Assembly: GCF_018913465.1 (NCBI RefSeq)
Contig: NZ_JABAPM010000002.1
Coordinates: 124,001 to 188,000, forward strand
Reading direction: 5' to 3'
DNA: 64,000 nt
From: Arcanobacterium phocae
Lineage (GTDB): Bacteria; Actinomycetota; Actinomycetes; Actinomycetales; Actinomycetaceae
Both the position numbers and the translations under genes were made by a program. This document shows, piece by piece, positions 53,118 to 61,731 of the stretch. The notes beneath the pieces were generated by a model that was not told where the DNA came from, did no database searches, and worked only from the letters and a program-made list of their open reading frames with translations. Numbering within the stretch: the stretch's first letter is position 1; each line of letters begins with the position of its first letter.

Positions 53118-54561
53118 GGTGCATCAATCCCGCATCGACTAATATGCCAGCGATTTCCTCCGTGACATGTGCATTAAGATGGGTTCCGTCTGCGGTAAAT
53201 GACTCGGCGAAGATCTCGCCGTCGTCGTGAATCCGGGAAACGATATCCCCACGTGAGAACGGAATCGTCACGTCAATCAGAATATTTGGACGAGGTAACA
53301 ACTGATCAATGCGCTCGTAAAGTTCGTCGATACCTTCGCCAGTAACCGCCGAGACCAGAACTGATTCTGGGTATCGGGAACGCAACGTAGCGACGTCGAT
53401 CGGATCGGCAAGATCGGCTTTCGACAATACAATTAGCTCACGAACGTTTTCCGCTCCGGGGACATCGGCCAGTACCTTACGCACCGCCTGGATCTGCCCA
53501 ACAGGATCATGATGCGAGGCATCAACGACGTGTAATAGCAGATCTGCCGAACCAACCTCTTCCAGTGTAGACCGAAACGCCTCAACCAATTGGGTTGGAA
53601 GATTACGCACGAATCCTACCGTGTCCGTCAGCGTATACGGGCGCCCATCCTTTGTTTCCGTACGCCGCACAGTAGGATCGAGTGTTGCAAAGAGTGCGTT
53701 CTCAACAAGCACGCCAGCACCGGTTAACGTGTTAAGTAGGGACGACTTCCCCGCGTTGGTGTACCCGACGACGACGACAGCTGGCACTGCATTTTTTGTT
53801 CGAGATGCCCGGCGAGTCACTCGTGCCGGCTTCATCGCCTTAATATCTGCTCGAAGCTTTGCCATTCGGGTACGAATACGACGGCGGTCAAGTTCGAGCT
53901 GAGTTTCGCCAGGACCGCGTGAACCAATACCAGCACCACCAGCAACTCGACCACCTGCCTGCCGGGACATCGAATCGCCCCACCCACGCAATCGAGGTAG
54001 CAAGTATTCTAATTGGGCAAGCTCAACTTGTGCCTTTCCCTCTTTAGACTTGGCATGTTGAGCAAAAATATCAAGGATCAATGCGGTCCGGTCAATAACT
54101 TTCACGTTGACGACATCTTCTAGCGCACGGCGCTGGGATGGAGCCAGTTCAGAATCAACAATCACCGTGTCTGCTTCATGGACTTGTACAATCTCGGCAA
54201 GCTCCTTCGCTTTACCTGAGCCGAGATAGGTTGCTGGATCCGGCAACTGACGGCGTTGAATAAGGCCATCGAGAACGGTAGAACCAGCTGTCTCGGCCAA
54301 TGCAGCGAGCTCGCGCAACGAATCTTGTGCTCCCTCGTATGGTCCTTCTTGCCATAAGCCAACAAGCACAACGCGTTCTAGCCTCAGCTGACGGTACTCA
54401 ACATCAACCTTATCGTCCACATGAGTTGCTAGGCTTGATACTCGTTTCAGCGAAGAGCGCGCTTCACGATCTAGAGACTCGCCAGCCCACTGCCCTTCGT
54501 AAGCTGGATTCTCTTGTAACGCAGTTCCTTCGTACGAGGATAGATCAACGTGTTTTTTCAT
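53110..54561 (-). CDS. hflX: Ribosome-associated GTPase HflX
   Basis: GTPase that splits stalled ribosomes; in mycobacteria and some Firmicutes, relatives aid survival of ribosome-targeting antibiotics. It is 483 residues from ATG 54561. The N-terminal HflX domain has GLIQRRQLPDPATYLGSGKAKEL; the glycine-rich linker GGRVAGGAGIGSRGPGETQLE; G1 GYTNAGKSSLLN, G3 DTVGFVRNLP and G4 LSKADL follow. The start is debatable: AAGGAG lies 6 bases ahead of an in-frame ATT codon at 54615, 18 codons upstream. Coupled to the downstream dinG. Confidence 0.93.
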   Translation of the reverse strand: MKKHVDLSSYEGTALQENPAYEGQWAGESLDREARSSLKRVSSLATHVDDKVDVEYRQLRLERVVLVGLWQEGPYEGAQDSLRELAALAETAGSTVLDGLIQRRQLPDPATYLGSGKAKELAEIVQVHEADTVIVDSELAPSQRRALEDVVNVKVIDRTALILDIFAQHAKSKEGKAQVELAQLEYLLPRLRGWGDSMSRQAGGRVAGGAGIGSRGPGETQLELDRRRIRTRMAKLRADIKAMKPARVTRRASRTKNAVPAVVVVGYTNAGKSSLLNTLTGAGVLVENALFATLDPTVRRTETKDGRPYTLTDTVGFVRNLPTQLVEAFRSTLEEVGSADLLLHVVDASHHDPVGQIQAVRKVLADVPGAENVRELIVLSKADLADPIDVATLRSRYPESVLVSAVTGEGIDELYERIDQLLPRPNILIDVTIPFSRGDIVSRIHDDGEIFAESFTADGTHLNAHVTEEIAGILVDAGLMHRE

Positions 54562-54627
54562 TGGTTCTTCGTGCTGGTCAGAACCAACTGGACGTGACGG
54601 CTTGTTAGCAGAAATAGGGTTCTCCTT
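54561..54627 (-). promoter_or_regulatory. hflX leader: strong ribosome site, inverted repeat, possible leader peptide
   Basis: Within 67 bases upstream of the hflX ATG: AAGGAG (54627-54622), an in-frame ATT (54615-54613), and an 8-base inverted repeat (TTGGTTCT at 54561-54568 and AGAACCAA at 54580-54587) around the weak GAAGAA ribosome site. In another frame a CTG-started 17-codon frame would end TGA overlapping the hflX ATG. Confidence 0.55.
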
Positions 54628-54715
54628 ATGACTATAGTTAGGTCTCTATTATCTCACTTCTTTTCCCCCTTGCCCAACGTGGACATTCACACATGTGCCA
54701 CGTATCGTTGTGTAG

Positions 54716-55348
54716 GTGAATGACCATTATTTTTCTGATTCTCCGCATGTGGCCTCAGCTCCCACCAAACGCACATATTCAGCGCTAGGGCAGCAATGGA
54801 CAGTCACCACTGATGCCGGAGTTTTTTCGCCTTCAGGGTTAGATAAAGGCACTGCCGTACTACTGCATAAGGTCCCGATTATTGACCTTCCCGACGACGC
54901 ACTGGTTGCCGATGTAGGTTGTGGATGGGGCCCCGTTACCTTGGCGCTGGCGCACACATACCCGCAGGCTAGAATTTTAGCTAGTGACGTCAATGAACGG
55001 GCTCTTGATTTGGCTTCACGCAATGTTGTAGACGCAGGTTTTAGGAACGTTGAGGTTGGTCTAGCACCCGATATGATTTCCCGGCTCACGAGCGAAATTG
55101 CGGCAGGACAGCACAAAGGTATCGACCTTATCTGGTCCAATCCGCCAATCCGCATAGGCAAAAACGCCCTGCATGAGTTGCTAGCGACCTGGATGGGCTT
55201 GCTGTCTCCTACCGGGGAGGCATTCTGGGTTGTTCAGAAGAACTTGGGCGCAGATTCGCTAGCCAAGTGGCTCAATAATTCCGGTTTCCCTACTGAAAAG
55301 ATTGGTTCAGCAAAGGGCTTTAGAGTTCTTCACTCGCGTCGGAGATAA
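54716..55348 (+). CDS. Class I SAM methyltransferase of the RsmC/RlmG type
   Basis: A 210-residue MTS-domain methyltransferase. SAM loop VADVGCGWGPVTLAL, acidic residue after ILASDVNERAL, and the N-P-P catalytic motif in LIWSNPPIRIGK, as in enzymes that methylate guanine N2 in rRNA. The exact RNA site is unknown. The start is GTG at 54716 with no visible Shine-Dalgarno, so it may be leaderless. Its last 29 bases overlap the convergent miaA gene. Confidence 0.87.
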   Translation: MNDHYFSDSPHVASAPTKRTYSALGQQWTVTTDAGVFSPSGLDKGTAVLLHKVPIIDLPDDALVADVGCGWGPVTLALAHTYPQARILASDVNERALDLASRNVVDAGFRNVEVGLAPDMISRLTSEIAAGQHKGIDLIWSNPPIRIGKNALHELLATWMGLLSPTGEAFWVVQKNLGADSLAKWLNNSGFPTEKIGSAKGFRVLHSRRR

Positions 55349-56261
55349 GTCGCAGAGCTTGATCGGCTGCAGCTTCGACGTTGTTCTCAGCAACGTCAAC
55401 CCAGCTAATACGCGGATCTCGCCGGAACCAAGTGCGCTGTTTCTTCGCCAGCCGGCGAGTATGGAAAGCCACTGATTCCACTGCTTGCGGAATATCCATC
55501 TGTTGATCGAGCACGCTGATTGCCTCAGCATACCCAGTTGCTTTATGAGCGGTCGGGCTTTCCCGCAGGCCGTTTTTTAATAGTTGTTCAGTTTCTGCTA
55601 TTAATCCACAGTCAAACATCATTTGAGCACGTGAGCTAATGGCCTGTTCTAACTCTGTTTTATCTCGTCTGACGCCGATATGAATAGTTTCTTCATAGTG
55701 GCTGGTGTGCCGAGGAAACACAGGCGTGTACGACTGCCCTGTAAGCCGAACTACCTCTAGCGCACGAATAACTCTCCGCGGATTTAAAAGATTGATTGTC
55801 TGTGCAGTGACCGGATCTTTTTCTTGTAGCTCTGCAATAAGCGACGCACCGTGATCATGTTTCCACTGATCTTCTAGCTCTGCACGAATCTGGGGATCAG
55901 TACCCGGAAAATCAAGCTCATCAAGGAGCGCACTAACATATAGCCCAGAACCACCAACAACGATAGGAATACGACCGGCTTGATGGATTGTTGCTATATC
56001 TTCTCGAGCATATTGTTGGTAGGCAGCAACCGAAGCAGCTTGCGAGACATCAAGAACATCTAGTTGGTGATGGACAATTCCTTGACGCTCTTCTAGGGTA
56101 GCTTTCGCAGTGCCGATATCCATGCCACGATATAATTGCATGGCATCTGCCGAGATAATTTCTACCCGATCAGATCCGCCAAGAAACTGGGCTAGACGGA
56201 TAGATAGAGCTGTTTTTCCGGACGCAGTTGGTCCGACGACGGCTATGACTGGCAATGCCAT
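55320..56261 (-). CDS. miaA: tRNA dimethylallyltransferase MiaA
   Basis: Adds the isopentenyl group to A37 of tRNAs reading UNN codons; MiaB next door then thiomethylates it. It is 313 residues. P-loop VVGPTASGKTALSIRLA, SADAMQLYRGMDIGTAKAT, GGSGLYVSALL and the tail WFRRDPRISW are present. The start is 5 bp after the miaB stop. Confidence 0.96.
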   Translation of the reverse strand: MALPVIAVVGPTASGKTALSIRLAQFLGGSDRVEIISADAMQLYRGMDIGTAKATLEERQGIVHHQLDVLDVSQAASVAAYQQYAREDIATIHQAGRIPIVVGGSGLYVSALLDELDFPGTDPQIRAELEDQWKHDHGASLIAELQEKDPVTAQTINLLNPRRVIRALEVVRLTGQSYTPVFPRHTSHYEETIHIGVRRDKTELEQAISSRAQMMFDCGLIAETEQLLKNGLRESPTAHKATGYAEAISVLDQQMDIPQAVESVAFHTRRLAKKQRTWFRRDPRISWVDVAENNVEAAADQALRLISDASEEL

Positions 56262-56266
56262 ACTGG

Positions 56267-57811
56267 CTATTTCTTCCGTACCGGAATGCTCGGAATACCA
56301 AGTGAGACTGGAGCACGCCCCGCAGCTTCTTCAGCAAGGTGTGCTTTGCGCCGTTCGCTTGCTTCATATGCGTCACCGGCACGAGTGGGGCGCACCTCAA
56401 AAAGACCACCACTAAGAGCAGAATCAGCCACCAAATGCGATGGAGCAGCGTGTGTCACGACTGCAGAGACCATGTCCCCCGGGCGAATATTGTGAGCACT
56501 GTGATCGGGTAGCCCGATATGCACGAGCCGGTTATCAGCTGCACGTCCGGTAATTCGAGCAGTCTGAGTGTCCTTACGTCCTCCATCGTGAGAGACTAAA
56601 ACATCAACGCGCTGGCTGACTAATTTTTCGTTCTCTTCTAAAGTGATACGTTGCTGTAATGCAAGGAGGCGTTGATATCGTTCCGAAGCAACCTCGGCTG
56701 GAACCTGATTGTCCATATCCGCTGCTGGAGTTCCTGGACGAGGCGAGTATAAGAATGTGAACGCCGAAGAGAAACGCGATTGTTCCACTATGTCAAGGGT
56801 CTGCTGGAAGTCTTCCTCGGTTTCGCCAGGGAAACCGACAATAATATCGGTGGTGATTGCCGCGTGCGGGATTTGCTCCCGAACTCGATCTAGGATCCCT
56901 AGGAATTTCGCTGAACGATATGAGCGTCGCATCGCACGCAAAACGCGATCAGATCCGGACTGCAACGGCATATGTAGCGATGGCATAACATTAGGAGTTT
57001 CTGCCATCGCATCGATAACATCATCAGTGAAGGCAGCCGGATGAGGTGAGGTAAAGCGAACACGCTCCAGACCTTCAATATCGCCACATGAGCGAAGCAG
57101 TTTAGCAAATGCGCCACGATCCCCAAAACCAACGCCGTATGAATTGACATTCTGTCCCAACAGCGTAACTTCAATTGCTCCCTGAGCAACAACTGCTTCT
57201 ATTTCGGCTAAAATTTCTCCCGGCCTGCGATCGCGTTCTTTTCCACGTAAATGCGGAACGATACAAAAAGTACAGGTATTGTTACAGCCCACAGCGATAG
57301 AAACCCACGCAGCATAGGCCGATTCTCGGTGCGCCGGAAGAGTCGAAGGGAAAACCTTGAGGGACTCTTCAATTTCAACTGCGGCTTTTTTATTATGCCG
57401 CGCACGTTCTAATAAAGTTGGAAGGACATCAAGATTGTGTGTTCCTAGGACAACATCTACCCACGGAGCTCGCTTGATGATACCGTCCCGCAACTGCTGC
57501 GCAAGGCAACCTCCAACAGCAATTTGCATATCAGGACGAGCGTCTTTCACAGATTTGAGCTGCCCAAGCTGCCCAAATAATTTATTGGCAGCATTTTCGC
57601 GAACTGAGCAGGTATTAATCACGAGAATATCGGCGCCCTGATCACCGGCTTCAGTCGCACGAGCGGCTTTTTCGGGAACAAGTTCAACGGGAACAATTCC
57701 GGCCTGGTCTAACAAGCCAGCCATCCGCTCTGAGTCATGAACGTTCATCTGGCACCCCAGGGTACGCACAGCATAGGTTTTCACATCAGTTGGATCCAGT
57801 ATATCGTTCAT
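56267..57811 (-). CDS. miaB: tRNA methylthiotransferase MiaB
   Basis: Radical-SAM enzyme making ms2i6A37 in tRNA, 514 residues. The N-terminal domain has [24 protein letters not shown] and VGGCLAQQ, whose three Cys bind an auxiliary cluster; the radical-SAM cluster is in [16 protein letters not shown]; a TRAM domain follows. It lies directly upstream of miaA, so two successive steps of one tRNA modification are co-expressed. Confidence 0.96.
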   Translation of the reverse strand: MNDILDPTDVKTYAVRTLGCQMNVHDSERMAGLLDQAGIVPVELVPEKAARATEAGDQGADILVINTCSVRENAANKLFGQLGQLKSVKDARPDMQIAVGGCLAQQLRDGIIKRAPWVDVVLGTHNLDVLPTLLERARHNKKAAVEIEESLKVFPSTLPAHRESAYAAWVSIAVGCNNTCTFCIVPHLRGKERDRRPGEILAEIEAVVAQGAIEVTLLGQNVNSYGVGFGDRGAFAKLLRSCGDIEGLERVRFTSPHPAAFTDDVIDAMAETPNVMPSLHMPLQSGSDRVLRAMRRSYRSAKFLGILDRVREQIPHAAITTDIIVGFPGETEEDFQQTLDIVEQSRFSSAFTFLYSPRPGTPAADMDNQVPAEVASERYQRLLALQQRITLEENEKLVSQRVDVLVSHDGGRKDTQTARITGRAADNRLVHIGLPDHSAHNIRPGDMVSAVVTHAAPSHLVADSALSGGLFEVRPTRAGDAYEASERRKAHLAEEAAGRAPVSLGIPSIPVRKK

Positions 57812-57902
57812 TTCTGCCCTATCTGTCTGTCTGCCCTACAACCGGTCAGTTTAGTAGAAGGTACACACGCAAGCACCTCAAGCGAATGCGATATTAGACG
57901 CA

Positions 57903-58496
57903 TCAATAGTTAGCCGAATCCGAATCGATAGAATCGAGCGCGGACTCCACGGCATACCTAACATGATCCGGCGAAAAGCCTCGCCGGGCAAGCGCACCAT
58001 ACAATCGTCGCCGAATGACTAGCGGTTCTAACGATGCCATTGACCTGATTCGCCGGCACGCAAAATCGAGCGCCGCATCACGTTCTGCCTCACTGTCAAT
58101 CTGTTTAACAGCTCTGCTGATTATCTCTTGCGCGATGCCCTTGCGGACCAGTTCTTGGTGTAAACCACGACGCGAAATAGTTTTTTCGGCAAATTTTGAT
58201 CTAACGTACATCGATGCGAACCGCTCATCATCGACTAAGCCTGCTTCGCAAAACGATTGTATGGTCTGGTCGATAATGTTCTGCGGAACAAGATTACGCT
58301 CCATTGATTGTCGCAGTTGAAAAACGGATCGTTCCATCATTCCCAATTGGCGATAGCACAGGTCTCTCGCATATTGGATCCACTCTTCTTCGCTGCGTCT
58401 TGCTGCCCGCTCTTGTTTGCGCTGAGCAATTTCCGCGGCAGATCTATATTTTCTCCTACGAATGCTTTCGTCTGCATCTTCTGCGTAATTAACCAT
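57903..58496 (-). CDS. recX: RecA regulator RecX
   Basis: Inhibitor/modulator of RecA filaments, 197 residues. It carries the repeated three-helix motifs of RecX (LCYRQLGMMERSVFQLRQSMER and following) and begins with a charged Lys/Arg-rich extension. It is 55 bp downstream of recA, the usual arrangement, so it is expected to be co-transcribed and SOS-induced. Confidence 0.93.
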   Translation of the reverse strand: MVNYAEDADESIRRRKYRSAAEIAQRKQERAARRSEEEWIQYARDLCYRQLGMMERSVFQLRQSMERNLVPQNIIDQTIQSFCEAGLVDDERFASMYVRSKFAEKTISRRGLHQELVRKGIAQEIISRAVKQIDSEAERDAALDFACRRIRSMASLEPLVIRRRLYGALARRGFSPDHVRYAVESALDSIDSDSANY

Positions 58497-58551
58497 AAAA
58501 ATACATACCTTGCAGGGTGATCAAGCTATGCCTAACCACCCCGCTCACGTG

Positions 58552-59598
58552 CTAGAGTTCCGGAGCTTCCTCAGGTTCTTCAATGGGGGTTCCATCTTTG
58601 TTAATACCAATAGAGGCGAGAACTTTACGTTCGATCTCCTCTGATATCTCTGGATTATCCTGCAGGAACTGACGAGCTTTTTCTTTTCCTTGTCCTAGCT
58701 GGTCTCCTTCATAGGTGTACCATGAACCGGACCGCCGGACGATTCCCATATCGACAGCTAGATCAATGATGCCACTTTCAGTAGATATGCCCTTACCATA
58801 GAGAATATCGAACTCAGCTTGTTTAAATGGCGGCGCCATCTTATTCTTGACAACTTTAACGCGCGTTCTATTTCCAATTGGGTTAGAGCCCTCTTTAAGG
58901 GTTTCAATGCGCCGTACATCAAGACGAACTGACGCATAAAACTTAAGCGCCTTGCCTCCAGTAGTAGTTTCTGGATTACCGTAAAAGACGCCGATTTTTT
59001 CACGTAGCTGATTGATAAAAATCGCAGTTGTTCCAGCAGCTGAGAGTGCTCCAGTAAGCTTACGAAGGGCTTGGGACATCAATCGCGCTTGAAGGCCAAC
59101 GTGAGAGTCGCCCATTTCACCTTCAATTTCGGCTTTCGGCACGAGAGCCGCAACGGAATCAATGACGATAATATCAAGTGCGCCAGACCGAATCAGCATA
59201 TCGGCAATTTCGAGCGCCTGTTCGCCAGTGTCTGGCTGAGAGACAATCAATGCATCCGTATCAACGCCAAGCTTGCGCGCATACTCTGGATCTAATGCAT
59301 GCTCCGCATCAACAAACGCGGCAATTCCTCCAAGCTTTTGAGCATTCGCTACAGCATGTAACGCGACCGTGGTTTTTCCCGATGATTCTGGACCATAAAT
59401 TTCAACCACGCGCCCCCGAGGCAGACCACCAATACCGAGGGCAACATCTAATGCGAGTGAGCCGGTAGGAATGACCGCAACACGCTGCGGTGGAGCATCC
59501 CCCAACCGCATGGCAGATCCTTTACCAAACTGACGATCAATTTGACCTAGTGCAGTTTCTAGCGCTTTTGTACGCGCATCTTTATCCTTAGCAGCCAT
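58552..59598 (-). CDS. recA: Recombinase RecA
   Basis: Strand-exchange ATPase and LexA co-protease, 348 residues. Walker [15 protein letters not shown], core [28 protein letters not shown] and acidic C-terminus. No intein interrupts it. The start ATG has GAGGAG upstream. Its SOS box lies 174 bases away, indicating a long leader or an upstream promoter. Confidence 0.97.
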   Translation of the reverse strand: MAAKDKDARTKALETALGQIDRQFGKGSAMRLGDAPPQRVAVIPTGSLALDVALGIGGLPRGRVVEIYGPESSGKTTVALHAVANAQKLGGIAAFVDAEHALDPEYARKLGVDTDALIVSQPDTGEQALEIADMLIRSGALDIIVIDSVAALVPKAEIEGEMGDSHVGLQARLMSQALRKLTGALSAAGTTAIFINQLREKIGVFYGNPETTTGGKALKFYASVRLDVRRIETLKEGSNPIGNRTRVKVVKNKMAPPFKQAEFDILYGKGISTESGIIDLAVDMGIVRRSGSWYTYEGDQLGQGKEKARQFLQDNPEISEEIERKVLASIGINKDGTPIEEPEEAPEL

Positions 59599-59771
59599 GA
59601 CAGCTCCTCACATTCGTGATTGTAATTCTTGAACAGAACAGGTCTCTAGCATGAAAATCTCTCTCCGAGCACCTCATGGGAACAGCTTATGACCGACCTC
59701 CGACATAAAACGAAGTCACTTTCAACATTGTGGATAGAAAAATAAGCTTCGTGTCCCGTGGAAAACTCTAA

Positions 59772-59787
59772 CCGAACAGATGTTCGA
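59772..59787. promoter_or_regulatory. SOS box of recA
   Basis: CCGAACAGATGTTCGA, a near-perfect LexA site in the 270-bp recA-DUF3046 gap, 174 bases before the recA start. The rest of the gap shows no gene. Confidence 0.9.
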
Positions 59788-59835
59788 ATTCTAGTCGACA
59801 CACCGCATCCTAAATCATGCGCGCTTTATACATAA

Positions 59836-59865
59836 GACGACGGGAGGCCAGTGCCTCCCGTCGTC
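59836..59865 (-). terminator. Terminator after the DUF3046 gene
   Basis: A perfect 13-bp GC-rich stem (GACGACGGGAGGC with GCCTCCCGTCGTC) and 4-base loop, followed on the minus strand by TTATG. It separates the ftsK-to-DUF3046 transcript from the recA promoter. Confidence 0.85.
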
Positions 59866-59870
59866 CCCAT

Positions 59871-60098
59871 CTAGGTTATATCCCGAGGGTTAATTTTATG
59901 TAGGTAGTCGTAACGCTCCGGAAGATCCATTGCACGACGAAGTGCAGTCCATACAACTTGTGGATCAACCCGATCCTTCAATGCTTGCGCTGCAGTTACT
60001 GACCCAAGTTCCGGCAGGACTAAGTCCATTACCAATCCGCGCCCTAATCCCTCCGGAAAAGCACGCTCAACGCATTGCCAAAACTCGGTATATTTCAC
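59871..60098 (-). CDS. DUF3046 protein
   Basis: A 75-residue actinobacterial DUF3046 protein (MKYTEFWQCVERAFPEGLGR to ALRRAMDLPERYDYLHK), typically located between the clgR-like gene and recA, as here. Function unknown. The start is GTG at 60098, two bases after the regulator stop. Confidence 0.9.
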   Translation of the reverse strand: MKYTEFWQCVERAFPEGLGRGLVMDLVLPELGSVTAAQALKDRVDPQVVWTALRRAMDLPERYDYLHKINPRDIT

Positions 60099-60100
60099 TG

Positions 60101-60460
60101 TTAGCCACGCATAGCAGCAAGCTCTGCACGAACGAGTGATTCAGGGACAGAATCTGGAATTCGCGGCTTACGCATCATTGGCGGAATACGTCCTTCAGCT
60201 ATATCAATACGATCAGCGACGAGACGTAAGATATGACTCATTGGAACATTAAGTGCGACAGAAATAGAGTGTAGCAACTCAGATGAGGCTTCTTTCTGTC
60301 CGCGCTCAACTTCAGAAAGATATCCAAGTGAAACTCGAGCATCAGATGAGACTTCGCGGAGAGTACGCCCCTGCCGTTGACGATACTCACGAAGCACTTC
60401 ACCTAGTTCACGACGGAATAGGACTGTTTCGCGGGCCATGTCATTCATAGTCATCTTCAT
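60101..60460 (-). CDS. clgR: Helix-turn-helix regulator, ClgR-like
   Basis: A 119-residue Xre-family activator. The helix-turn-helix lies at about 20-72 ([30 protein letters not shown]), matching ClgR, which in actinobacteria switches on clp protease and DNA-repair genes. The position between cinA and DUF3046/recA is the conserved clgR place. Start alternatives exist at 60454 and 60442. Targets here are not shown by the sequence. Confidence 0.88.
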   Translation of the reverse strand: MKMTMNDMARETVLFRRELGEVLREYRQRQGRTLREVSSDARVSLGYLSEVERGQKEASSELLHSISVALNVPMSHILRLVADRIDIAEGRIPPMMRKPRIPDSVPESLVRAELAAMRG

Positions 60461-60586
60461 TCAACCTCTTCTTGCCAAGTTATTTAGCTCCCGGCTTTAG
60501 CTTTCATCAATTAGCTCAACGCCTCTTGATGCAAATATCTTCCCAAGTTAATCTGTGAATTCACTGAAATTACTCTGCGGAACACC

Positions 60587-61075
60587 TCAGTTACTTTGAA
60601 AATTCAACAAAATACAGCGCAAAGCAGCTTCCACTGTTTGATACCTCACATAATCTCGGTCGCCATCGAACTGATAAGAAAACGCCAAGGAACCCGCAGA
60701 TTTACTCCACACTCCAATCCAAACCGTGCCTGCCTCATGCCCGTCAGCTGGACCTGGTCCTGCCACGCCAGTCGTTGCAACCGCAATATCAGAATCGAAT
60801 AACTGACCAACACCCGAAGCCATTTGACGCGCGACCAATTCATCAACCGGTCCTGTTAATGCCAAGCGTTCCTTACTTACCCCTAAAACACGAGATTTGC
60901 TGTCAGTAGCGTAAGTTACCGCACCTCCCCGAAAAACAGCAGAAGCACCCGGAATATTTACGATCGAATTAGCAACTGCCCCACCAGTAAGCGACTCGGC
61001 AACAGCGAGAGTTAACCGACGCGAACTGCAAAGTTCGAGCACCCGGTTAGCCAGCTCATTGAGCTCCTTTTTCAT
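60587..61075 (-). CDS. cinA: CinA C-terminal type nicotinamide-nucleotide amidase (PncC-like)
   Basis: A 162-residue protein comprising only the CinA C-terminal domain, which deamidates nicotinamide mononucleotide to nicotinate mononucleotide. Motifs: VAESLTGGAVANSIVNIPGAS, VTYATDSKSRVLGV and VATTGVAGPGPADG. The start ATG overlaps the pgsA stop. The size is normal for the stand-alone domain, so it is not a truncation. Confidence 0.92.
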   Translation of the reverse strand: MKKELNELANRVLELCSSRRLTLAVAESLTGGAVANSIVNIPGASAVFRGGAVTYATDSKSRVLGVSKERLALTGPVDELVARQMASGVGQLFDSDIAVATTGVAGPGPADGHEAGTVWIGVWSKSAGSLAFSYQFDGDRDYVRYQTVEAALRCILLNFQSN

Positions 61076-61677
61076 AGATGAGTCCGATGATCGGCAGGTA
61101 TTTCCGATTCATGGTTAATCTTGCGAGCCTCAATAATGTACTCAACCGCACTGCTAACAGCAAAGACCAATGCAATTCCCATTAGCCCATAAGAAGCACC
61201 GATAAGAAGTTCAGTCAGCCCTTCTGATAAAAACGTATGCCACGGCAGGATAAGACCAGCTATACCAAACGACTGGGCAACCATCTTAATTTTTCCACCC
61301 AGCCCCGCTGCCATCACCTTTTTCTTCACCATGAACATACGCATTAGCGTAATCCCCAATTCACGGACGATGAATACGATAGTCATCCACCACCACAGAT
61401 AGCCATGCCATGACAGAAGTATCAGTCCGGAAATAATTAATGCTTTGTCAGCAATCGAATCGGCAAGTTTACCGAAGTCAGTAACCAGCCCATACTTGCG
61501 CGCATAATGTCCATCCAACTTATCGGTACTAGCAGCAATGGCAAAGACTCCCCATGCCAGCCAGAGATGTCCATCAGTCACTTCTAAAAACGACACAATG
61601 AACACTGGTACGAGGATTAACCGCATAACGGTTAATACATTAGCTATATTGAAATTTGAGACGCGCTGTTCCTTCAC
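61072..61677 (-). CDS. pgsA: Phosphatidylglycerophosphate synthase PgsA
   Basis: CDP-alcohol phosphatidyltransferase, 201 residues with several membrane helices, which makes the precursor of phosphatidylglycerol and cardiolipin. The signature is complete: DKLDGHYARKYG then FGKLADSIADK. The start is GTG at 61677. It sits between ftsK and cinA. Confidence 0.94.
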   Translation of the reverse strand: MKEQRVSNFNIANVLTVMRLILVPVFIVSFLEVTDGHLWLAWGVFAIAASTDKLDGHYARKYGLVTDFGKLADSIADKALIISGLILLSWHGYLWWWMTIVFIVRELGITLMRMFMVKKKVMAAGLGGKIKMVAQSFGIAGLILPWHTFLSEGLTELLIGASYGLMGIALVFAVSSAVEYIIEARKINHESEIPADHRTHL

Positions 61678-61731
61678 CCTTATATCATAAAGGTTTTATG
61701 AGCAAAGTGGAGGCAACTCTCCGGTCAATCC

